From the NCBI GenBank assembly GCA_937951615.1, contig CALFBH010000085.1:1-64000 (forward strand): a stretch of 64,000 nt of DNA, read 5' to 3'. The notes beneath the pieces are model-generated. The model did no database searches, was not told the DNA's origin, and saw only the letters and a list, made by a program, of their open reading frames with translations. How positions within the stretch are numbered: position 1 is the first letter of the stretch; the number at the start of each line of letters is the position of its first letter. The translations under genes and the position numbers were made by a program. The DNA comes from an uncultured Saprospiraceae bacterium. GTDB taxonomy: Bacteria; Bacteroidota; Bacteroidia; Chitinophagales; Saprospiraceae. Positions 40,276-47,948 of the stretch are shown here, piece after piece.

Positions 40276-40289
40276 ACTTTAGCAAATGT

Positions 40290-40446
40290 TACGTCCATAG
40301 CCAATGGTCGATAGTCCATAGTCGGGATATTAACAATATTCTTGTTTTATATGTTTTACACGCATTTTGCAAAGCAAAATGAAGTACTGAAATGAGCTGA
40401 ATGCTAAAAACAACTATCGACTATGGACTATCGACTATCGACCTAA
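40290..40446. repeat. ATCGACTATGGACT inverted repeats, copy 4
   Basis: The left arm is CCATAGCCAATGGTCGATAG, TCCATAGTCGGG (40294-40326). The right arm is CAACTATCGACTATGGACTA, TCGACTATCGACCTA (40409-40444). The inner segment contains TTTTGCAAAGCAAAA. Confidence 0.88.
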
Positions 40447-40828
40447 ACTGTTATAAAATTGAATGTTTTTAGAAAGAATAAAGTCTAATGATGGCGAAAG
40501 ATACGACTTCAATACGAAATCCGATGAAAGTCAGTAGAATTGTTCTTTTTTTGTCACATTTTTGCACAAAATGTTTTACTTGTAATTTTGATTTAATAAA
40601 TTGATATTCAGTATATTAAAAACTTAACGTAAAATAAACACTAAGTAGTTTTCCACATTAAAAACACTGTGTTTGCCTGTGCCAAACCAAACTATGAATC
40701 CCTATTTTACCTATCTTTGCGCTTTATTTTACGTCTCAAAGGAGTGATGGATGAAATCACAATAGTTAAGAGCAGTCCAAAGGGTAAATTCCTAACATGC
40801 TCTAAGTCGTCTAAAATCAAAAATTATA
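40447..40828. other. Upstream region of pckA
   Basis: An AT-rich stretch with one promoter-like -7 element, TATCTTTG, at 40712-40719. The matching -33 element is not evident. The roughly 110-base leader before the ATG contains no obvious riboswitch or ORF. I see no repeat in it. Confidence 0.5.
40712..40719 (+). promoter_or_regulatory. Probable pckA -7 element
   Basis: TATCTTTG is an exact TAnnTTTG match about 110 bp before the pckA ATG; it is identical to the rplU -7 element at 8747. The -33 half is not evident. Confidence 0.5.
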
Positions 40829-42445
40829 ATGAAAGAAGTAGGGACAAAAAACCCAAATGCAGATTTGGGTGCATTAGGGTTGAAAAACATCAATACAGCA
40901 TACTGGAATCTCAGTTCTGCTGAACTGCGTGAAAAAACCCTGAAAATGGGAGAAGGTGTACTGGCTGATTCTGGCGCACTGACCATTCAAACAGGAGAAT
41001 TTACAGGTCGTTCTCCAAAAGATCGGTTTATTGTAAAAGATGCTAAAACTGCCGATACGGTAGATTGGAATGCCATCAATATGCCTTTTGATGCGGATAA
41101 GTTTGACACCTTATATAATAAAGTGGCGGCTTATTTTGAGCATAAAGATGTGTATGTACAGGACGCTCATGCTTGTGCAGATGATAATTATCAACTCAAT
41201 TTACGCCTTGTTGCTGAAAAGCCCTGGAGTGCGATGTTTGCCAATAATATGTTTTTGCGCAAGACCGCAGAAGAGGTAAAAACAGCCGAGCCGGAATGGA
41301 CAATTTTGTGCGTACCAGGTTTTATGGCAGATGCAGAAATAGACGGCACTCGCCAACATAATTTCGCCATCATCAATTTTACCAAAAAGAAAATCATCAT
41401 TGGTGGTACAGGGTATACGGGAGAAATCAAAAAAGGTATTTTTTCTGTCTTGAATTTTGTCCTGCCTACTGAACGCAATGTGTTGTCTATGCATTGTTCA
41501 GCAAATCAAGGTAAAAATGGCGATACGGCTGTTTTCTTTGGTTTATCCGGTACAGGCAAAACCACTTTGTCGGCAGATGAGCAACGCAACCTGATTGGTG
41601 ACGACGAACACGGCTGGTCAAATGAAGGCGTTTTCAATTTTGAAGGTGGCTGTTATGCCAAATGTATTGACCTGTCGGAAGAAAAAGAACCACAAATCTA
41701 TCGGGCGATCAAGCCTGGTGCGATTTTAGAAAATATTATCTTCAAAGAAGGTACAAATGAGCCTGACTTTGAAGACTGTAGCATCACGCAAAATACCAGG
41801 GTGTCTTATCCGATTCACCACATCAGCAATGCTATGGAACCCTCTAAAGGCGGACATCCTAAAAATATTTTCTTCCTGACTTGTGATGCTTTTGGAGTTT
41901 TGCCGCCTATTTCAAAACTGACGCCTGGACAGGCGATGTATCATTTCATTTCTGGCTATACTGCAAAAGTTGCTGGTACAGAAGCAGGGATTACAGAACC
42001 AGTGACGGCTTTTTCTGCTTGTTTTGGCGCACCGTTTTTACCGCTTCATCCGACTGCTTACGCAGAAATGTTGGGTGAAAAAATGAGAGCAGATCAGGAA
42101 ATTAATGCATGGCTCGTCAATACTGGCTGGACTGGTGGTTCTTATGGTGTAGGTTCTCGTATGAAACTGCGCTTTACCCGCGCCATGGTCACAGCAGCAT
42201 TGAATGGTGATTTGAATGATGTAGCTTATGAAGTGCATCCGATTTTTGGACTAAGTATGCCAAAGACATGCCCAAATGTACCCGATGAAGTACTCAATCC
42301 TGGTAATACCTGGTCAGATAAAGATGCTTATGAAAATAAAGCCAACGAACTTGCAGTCGCATTTGTAGATAATTTTAGTCAGTTTGCCGATAAAGCCAGC
42401 GAAGAAATTCTGGAAGCTGCGCCTAAGGTTTCTGTGACAATGTAA
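40829..42445 (+). CDS. pckA: Phosphoenolpyruvate carboxykinase (ATP)
   Basis: A 538-residue ATP-type PEPCK that makes phosphoenolpyruvate from oxaloacetate for gluconeogenesis. Motifs: TGRSPKDRFIVKD near the N-terminus, the kinase-1a loop GLSGTGKTT (Gly238-Thr246), LIGDDEHGWSNEGVFNFEGG with the metal-binding aspartates, and the C-terminal NTGWTGGSYGVGSRMKLRFT adenine/ATP site. Length is normal and the frame intact. The ATG at 40829 follows a roughly 110-base leader. It is a single gene, consistent with regulation by its own promoter. Confidence 0.97.
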   Translation: MKEVGTKNPNADLGALGLKNINTAYWNLSSAELREKTLKMGEGVLADSGALTIQTGEFTGRSPKDRFIVKDAKTADTVDWNAINMPFDADKFDTLYNKVAAYFEHKDVYVQDAHACADDNYQLNLRLVAEKPWSAMFANNMFLRKTAEEVKTAEPEWTILCVPGFMADAEIDGTRQHNFAIINFTKKKIIIGGTGYTGEIKKGIFSVLNFVLPTERNVLSMHCSANQGKNGDTAVFFGLSGTGKTTLSADEQRNLIGDDEHGWSNEGVFNFEGGCYAKCIDLSEEKEPQIYRAIKPGAILENIIFKEGTNEPDFEDCSITQNTRVSYPIHHISNAMEPSKGGHPKNIFFLTCDAFGVLPPISKLTPGQAMYHFISGYTAKVAGTEAGITEPVTAFSACFGAPFLPLHPTAYAEMLGEKMRADQEINAWLVNTGWTGGSYGVGSRMKLRFTRAMVTAALNGDLNDVAYEVHPIFGLSMPKTCPNVPDEVLNPGNTWSDKDAYENKANELAVAFVDNFSQFADKASEEILEAAPKVSVTM

Positions 42446-42485
42446 CTTATAATGTACTAAGTCAATCTACTTTTATCAGGAAAAA

Positions 42486-42620
42486 GTGGAATATCGAATA
42501 AGGAACACCGAATTTCGAAGTATTACATGCTTTGAAATTCGGTGTTTCTATTTTACTGAACTTTGGACAATGGGGTATTCGGAAATTGAGATATTCGACA
42601 AAATTTTAAACCTAATTCCC
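42486..42620. repeat. GAATATCGAATAAGGAACACCG inverted repeat
   Basis: Words GGAATATCGAATAAGGAACA, CACCGAATTTCGAAG (42489-42522) are mirrored by CTTTGAAATTCGGTGTTTC (42531-42549) and GGTATTCGGAAATTGAGATA, TTCGAC (42573-42599). It lies between convergent genes and can form a transcript-ending hairpin. Confidence 0.85.
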
Positions 42621-42657
42621 CAATCCCTTAATTCCCTTTTGTCCTTACGCTTTTAAT

Positions 42658-45600
42658 TTATTTCAATAAAACAATCCGCTCCGTCACACGCCCTCTATCA
42701 GTCGAGATGACTACGAAGTAAACGCCCGCCGCCTGAGTCGCTAAGTCAATTGGAATGTTAAAATCCATTCCACTTTTCACTTCTTTGTACATGACCTGCC
42801 CAATGGTATTCACCAGACTGATGTTTATATGTTCAAAAGAAGAAAAAGACAAGTCAACGACAAACTGTCCATTCGTTGGATTTGGATATACATTAAATGC
42901 AGACAAATTTTCCAGATTATTGATTGCAATCATATTGTCGACGAATACGCTGGCATTCGTTGTACAACCATTCGCATCAGTCACCACGACAGTATAAGTG
43001 CCAGGTGCTAGTCCAGTTGCTGTCGTGCCAGTCTGTCCATCGCTCCAGGCATAAATATAGGGTGGCGTACTGCCGGAAGCATTGGCTGTAGCTGTACCGT
43101 CATTGCCCATAGTTGAAGGTGTACTGGTGACATTGAGGATCAGTTCGTCTGGTTCTGGGACCAATATAGCAGTCGTTTCCACACAAGCGTTAATATCTTG
43201 AATGAAGACGGAGTAACTTCCAGCTGCCAAGCCACCAAAGAAGTTACTGTTTATGTATGTAGCCCCATCTAGTGAAAATACATAAGGTGCTGTGCCTCCT
43301 GAGACATTATCAATCAGAATTGTACCATTTTGATCACCGAAACAACTTACTTCAGATGAAACGATGTTTGCAACTATAGGTGCAGGTTCGTTTAGTATGG
43401 TATTATCAACATAGGTACATCCATTGGCATCTGTCACGGTAGCCGTATATATTCCAGCAGGAAGACCAGATATAGTGGGAGTTGAACCTCCAGAACTCCA
43501 TGCGTAAGTATAACTCGGAGTTCCACCTTGAGCTATTACACTTGCAGAGCCATCGGATCCACCATTACAAGAAGGATCTATCTTATTTAATATTGTTGTA
43601 ATCGGTGTAGAGGGTTGTTCAATTGTGATATTGATTGGAGGCAATGTACAAGCATTTGCATCTGTAACGATAACAGTATAAGAACCTGCTGTCAAATTGG
43701 TAGCCGTATTTCCTGTTTGTACTGGGGTGTTCCATTGATACGTATAAGGCAGTGTGCCACCGGAGACCGTTATGCTGGCTGTTCCATCATTGCCACCAAA
43801 GCAATTGACGGGTGTAGAAATAAGACTCTGTAGCACGAGTGCTGCTGGTGTATTCACAACAAAAGATGTTATGACTTCACAATTATTGGCATCTGTTATG
43901 GTTACGCTATGATTCCCTGCACTAAGAAATGTAGCAGGATTACTTGTTTCACCATTATCCCATTGGTAGGAATAAGGAGCTGTACCGCCCGTTACTGTAG
44001 CGTTGGCACTTCCGTCGAATTGACCAGAACACGAAACACTCATGCTAGTTACTGTTGCACTACAGGAAAGAGTAGTCGCATCGATACTTATATTATCCAA
44101 ATAAGCATTATTGCCCCAGTCGGAATGATTGAGGAAAGCGACCTGTACATTAGCTTGTCCATCATAAGCAGATAAGCTAAGGGTTTGGGATTGCCATTGG
44201 TTCGCCGTCGGCACAAAATTACTAGCAGTCGCAGGAGCTGATTCATAATCTGTTCCACCCATACGGAAAATTTCTGTCCAGTTGATACCGCAATCTGTAG
44301 TAATCCATACCAGTAGAGAATCTGTATCTGGCGTACTTGAACCAGCATAACTGGTATGCGCCCAATCGAAAGTCAGTTCTGTATTGCTGCTTCCGCTAAG
44401 GTTTAATGCAGGCAGAATGAGCCAGTCTTTTGTCCCTCGGATACTGCCATCATCATCATTATAATTATCAAAAAGTGCAGAGGCTGCGCTTGTACCAAAG
44501 CCACTTGCTGCGCTTGTTCTGTCCCAAAGCCATTCATCACCTGTAGGATTATTAAGTGTCATGCCTGCGGGTGGGAATATTGTACTTTCAAAGCCTTGTT
44601 GATAGGGTAGGGCTTGAGGTGCAGTGGGTGCATTGACCGCTGCGGAAGAAACTTGTACACAGTTATTGGCATCGGTTACTGTTACATTATATGTGCCTGC
44701 ACATAGACCATTGAGGGAAGCTGTATTTGCTCCATTATCCCATTGGTAAGTAAAAGGAAAAGTACCGCCAGAAGCATTGGCAATAATGCTGCCATCGCAG
44801 AGTCCGTTGCAACTGACATCCGTTACATTATTCGACAAAGAAATGGCTGCTGGTTCTGCTATGGTAATGGTGGAAGTTCTATCGCAATTGCCATCTGATA
44901 CCGTGACGGTATAAGTTCCAGCACAGAGGTTATTTATACTGGCTGTAGTTTGTCCAGAATTCCATAGATAACTGACATTGGTCGAACCAGAGGCTGATAC
45001 TGTCGCGCTGCCATCGCAAGCCCCATTACAGGAAACGCCATTGGAAGTATTGGAAACTGTAAAGGCACAGCTTGAGCCTGCATCAATATTTATATTGTCC
45101 AAATAAGCATTATTGCCCCAGTCAGAATCATTAATAAAAGCAATAATCAGACTGGCTTGTCCATCATAAGTCGACAGGTCGATCGTCTCAGAAGCCCACT
45201 GACTGCCAGAAGGTGTAAAGGCTGTATTTTGTGCTGTAGCAGATTCGTAATCTGTACCACCAATGCGGAAAATTTCTGTCCAGTTTGTACCACAATCCGC
45301 CGATACCCAAATCAATAAAGAATCTGTATCTACCGTACTTGATCCAGCATAACCCGTATGCGCCCAGTCAAAAGTCATCTCGGTAGCAGCTGTGCCGCCG
45401 AGGTCGAGTGGGGGCAAAATGAGCCAGTCGCGAGAACCACGAATACTGCCATCATCATCATTATAATTATCAAAAAATGCGCTGGCATTACTGGTTCCGT
45501 AGCCGCCTGCTGCGGTGCTTCTTGTCCATTCCCACTCATCTCCATTTGGGTTGTTGATGCTCATATTATTGGGCGGAAAAGCAGTACTTTCAAAACCTTC

Positions 45601-46992
45601 TGCATAAGGAATGGTGACTGACGTAAAAATATTTGTGGTGCTTTGTGAATCGTTGGACGTATCTTCATCTGTTGCGCCATTGGGATTGGAAGTCGAACAT
45701 TCAAAGACAAAAGAACCGACTGGTGCAGTGAAACTATTCAGCGTAACTTGTTGTGTCGCGCCTTGTGCCAGTGAGCCTGTCCAGTTGAATGTGATCGCTG
45801 CACCTCCATTGATGGTGCAGGTAATCGTAGCAGAAGTTAGTGTATTAGAGCCATAGTTTTGGATGGTGATAATGGGGGTGACGGGATTGGCGCAAACTGT
45901 TCCATTGGGATAATTGATGGCTGCAATTCCAGCATCATCGGCTGTTGTGATACAAGCGGTGGCTGTATTGGCGACCAATTGTGTCCGGCTTTGTAAACCA
46001 AATGAGCCACCATTGCCTTCTAATACAGCACGCATGACATTGATTTGCCCTTGTGAAAATGAGGTATAACAACGGGAGTCATTCACATAGTCCATATAGT
46101 TTACATACATGTGTTCGTTGCCACAACTGATTGGACCCGTTGGGAAACCACTGCCACAGCTCAGACCTGCATTGAGGGAAGAAGTCGCATCAGAAATATC
46201 AGGTGTATCAGCGATGCCATCATCATCTCCGCAGCCTGTGCCATTACCAAAAGTATGGGGTAAGCCGAGGTAGTGACCAGTTTCGTGCGTCATCGTTTTA
46301 TAACCAGAAATATTGAAGCCCGGTCCACCAAACCAACGATAATCACAAACCACACCATCAATGTCATTACCGACAATACCGCCTTGCGGCAAATAGGCAT
46401 AACCCAGAACACCACCACCAGAGGATGTGCCCGGAATATCGAGTACCCAGATATTATAATACAAATTTGTATTCCAGGCAGTTTGTGGTTTAAGGCTGGA
46501 TTCTATATTGGAATTATTGATACTGCTGCCTGTGACGGCTAGATTTTGTCGGTCGATGCCATCTGTTGGGTTGCCATTGGGATCGACGCTGGCGAGGCAA
46601 AACTGGATTTCAGGATTTCCAATGACGCTCTGCCATTGCGCGGGCGTGCTGCTGAAATTGCTGTTTTGTGCCAGGAAGTCGTCATTCATCACTTCCAGTT
46701 GTGCTTCCACCTGAGCGGCAGAAATATTTTGTCCGGTGCCCACTGCTTCGCCATCGTGCAGCACGTGTACCACGACTGGGATGGTGATGATCGGCGGTGC
46801 AATGCTTTTTGTATTGTCCTGTATTTGAGATAATAAAGGAACAGCATTGAGGTAGTTTTGATATTCAGTCTCTAAGTCGGGGCGGGTTTCAAAGAGTTTA
46901 TCGTAGGCTGCTTCTATGCCGCAACGTTCTTGGGCGTTGATGTTTAGGCAAAGGAGTAAGGCAATGCTTACTGCAAATAATTTATTGTACAT
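42658..46992 (-). CDS. M43 (pappalysin/cytophagalysin-type) metalloprotease with SprB repeats and T9SS tail
   Basis: A 1444-residue secreted protease. A signal peptide precedes the catalytic domain, with the extended zinc motif HETGHYLGLPH (His236, Glu237, His240, His246) and a later Met-turn region (YVNYMDYVNDSRCY). A CARDB-like domain follows (about 365-455). Two closely similar choice-of-anchor-J/MAM-like domains (FESTAFPPNNMSINNPNGDE; FESTIFPPAGMTLNNPTGDE) are each followed by SprB repeats, about seven in total (VSCNGACDGSATVSASGS...). The end is a T9SS sorting domain (VYPNPTNGQFVVDLSF...ERIVLLK). Export across the outer membrane by T9SS and attack on extracellular protein is the expected role. 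SprB repeats also occur in gliding adhesins. Confidence 0.93.
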   Translation of the reverse strand: MYNKLFAVSIALLLCLNINAQERCGIEAAYDKLFETRPDLETEYQNYLNAVPLLSQIQDNTKSIAPPIITIPVVVHVLHDGEAVGTGQNISAAQVEAQLEVMNDDFLAQNSNFSSTPAQWQSVIGNPEIQFCLASVDPNGNPTDGIDRQNLAVTGSSINNSNIESSLKPQTAWNTNLYYNIWVLDIPGTSSGGGVLGYAYLPQGGIVGNDIDGVVCDYRWFGGPGFNISGYKTMTHETGHYLGLPHTFGNGTGCGDDDGIADTPDISDATSSLNAGLSCGSGFPTGPISCGNEHMYVNYMDYVNDSRCYTSFSQGQINVMRAVLEGNGGSFGLQSRTQLVANTATACITTADDAGIAAINYPNGTVCANPVTPIITIQNYGSNTLTSATITCTINGGAAITFNWTGSLAQGATQQVTLNSFTAPVGSFVFECSTSNPNGATDEDTSNDSQSTTNIFTSVTIPYAEGFESTAFPPNNMSINNPNGDEWEWTRSTAAGGYGTSNASAFFDNYNDDDGSIRGSRDWLILPPLDLGGTAATEMTFDWAHTGYAGSSTVDTDSLLIWVSADCGTNWTEIFRIGGTDYESATAQNTAFTPSGSQWASETIDLSTYDGQASLIIAFINDSDWGNNAYLDNINIDAGSSCAFTVSNTSNGVSCNGACDGSATVSASGSTNVSYLWNSGQTTASINNLCAGTYTVTVSDGNCDRTSTITIAEPAAISLSNNVTDVSCNGLCDGSIIANASGGTFPFTYQWDNGANTASLNGLCAGTYNVTVTDANNCVQVSSAAVNAPTAPQALPYQQGFESTIFPPAGMTLNNPTGDEWLWDRTSAASGFGTSAASALFDNYNDDDGSIRGTKDWLILPALNLSGSSNTELTFDWAHTSYAGSSTPDTDSLLVWITTDCGINWTEIFRMGGTDYESAPATASNFVPTANQWQSQTLSLSAYDGQANVQVAFLNHSDWGNNAYLDNISIDATTLSCSATVTSMSVSCSGQFDGSANATVTGGTAPYSYQWDNGETSNPATFLSAGNHSVTITDANNCEVITSFVVNTPAALVLQSLISTPVNCFGGNDGTASITVSGGTLPYTYQWNTPVQTGNTATNLTAGSYTVIVTDANACTLPPINITIEQPSTPITTILNKIDPSCNGGSDGSASVIAQGGTPSYTYAWSSGGSTPTISGLPAGIYTATVTDANGCTYVDNTILNEPAPIVANIVSSEVSCFGDQNGTILIDNVSGGTAPYVFSLDGATYINSNFFGGLAAGSYSVFIQDINACVETTAILVPEPDELILNVTSTPSTMGNDGTATANASGSTPPYIYAWSDGQTGTTATGLAPGTYTVVVTDANGCTTNASVFVDNMIAINNLENLSAFNVYPNPTNGQFVVDLSFSSFEHINISLVNTIGQVMYKEVKSGMDFNIPIDLATQAAGVYFVVISTDRGRVTERIVLLK

Positions 46993-47027
46993 TTTGTGTT
47001 TGTTTGTTAAGATTTCAAATTTCAGCG

Positions 47028-47071
47028 CACAAACGTTTACTAAACCTACGTAGGTTTAGTAAACGTTTGTG
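47028..47071. repeat. 44-bp perfect palindrome
   Basis: CACAAACGTTTACTAAACCT-AC (47028-47049) is exactly mirrored by 47050-47071. Outside it TTCAG / CTGAA pair again, after two unpaired bases on the left arm. It lies just upstream of the M43 protease gene and shares the end and centre style of the palindrome at 11421-11478. Confidence 0.96.
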
Positions 47072-47199
47072 CTGAACACATAAAATTAAGAAAAATCTGA
47101 TGGATGGCTTTGTGTTTTTGTTTGGAATGTATTTTAAGGATAGAAATATTGCGGTTTTGTGATGGATATAATACTCTTGATCATTTTGGTGGACAAATA

Positions 47200-47748
47200 T
47201 TGATTCAGTGGAATGAAATTTTGAGCAGCATCGGTGCCTTACAAAGTGTAAATACAGTGGAGGGCAACTTTGATATTTCACGGAACAATGTTTTACCAGC
47301 CTTTCTGGATTGGACAATATAGAACATACTGGAATCACTTCTCTCCAAATTAGTAATAATCCATCCTTGTCTATGTGTGGTGTGGAAAGCGTTTGCCTGT
47401 ATCTGTAGACATATAGATAAAAAACCGCTTTCCGGCACTTCCTATTATCGCCTCCGGCAAGTGGACTTTGATGGAGCATCTTCTTATTCTGAAGTAGAAA
47501 GTGTCCGTTTTGAAAGCAATAATATTATCACTCTATATCCAAACCCTACCAAATCAGTCCTTTATATTCCTGATGTTGGACTAGGAGAGAATAAGCAAAT
47601 TGTCGTTTACGATCAAGCAGGCAGACGAACCATGGAAACAAGTCAAATCGCTAATGAACTCAATGTTTCTGCATTGGTTTCCGGCTTGTATATGATGACG
47701 ATTACAACAGAGGAAGGCGTATTTTATGGGAAGTTTGTTGTGAATTAG
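47200..47748 (+). pseudogene. LRR/receptor-L-like protein with T9SS tail, degraded
   Basis: Three frame pieces form the end of one protein. ILSSIGALQSVNTVEGNFDI (to about 47310) shifts frame into SLSGLDNIEHTGITSLQISN, then NPSLSMCGVESVCLYL and a stop near 47409. The next piece, GTSYYRLRQVDFDGASSYSE, continues to VYDQAGRRTMETSQIANELN and ends FYGKFVVN, a T9SS sorting domain. The middle piece is clearly related to the intact gene at 55531 (LAGLDNVDYTNIDNLTITYN, NLTMCSVSSICNYL). At least one frameshift, a stop and loss of the N-terminus make it a pseudogene. It lies between a perfect palindrome and a MITE-like element. Confidence 0.8.
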
Positions 47749-47793
47749 AAAGTTGGGGATATTGGGAAATTAAACAGGTTCAATCCCAATATC

Positions 47794-47923
47794 CGGCAGT
47801 GTTCGATTAAAGTATGATTTCGTACATTTGATTTCAAAAAAGTAATCAAATGTTTTAAATAAAGAAAAAGAACTTCTTTTTATAGGGGGGCTAAAATAAT
47901 CATACATTAGTCGAACACTACCG
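47794..47923. mobile_element. MITE-like element with terminal inverted repeats
   Basis: The roughly 130-bp element has imperfect terminal inverted repeats of about 25 bp: CGGCAGTGTTCGATTAAAGT-ATGATT at the left and AATCATACATTAGTCGAACA-CTACCG at the right (about 22 of 26 match). The interior is AT-rich and non-coding. The right-end motif recurs at 1250-1271. No transposase is present; target-site duplication is not obvious by eye. Confidence 0.65.
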
Positions 47924-47948
47924 ATTTTTTTATGCTTATGATTTTATA

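Noticed and set aside
40447-40828. Riboswitch upstream of pckA
   Set aside because: The leader is AT-rich without conserved stems that I can recognise; only a promoter-like -7 element is supportable.
47104-47322. Independent 72-residue gene
   Set aside because: Its second half continues in another frame into sequence homologous to the LRR protein at 55531, so it is part of the pseudogene rather than a separate gene; the first half also covers non-matching sequence.
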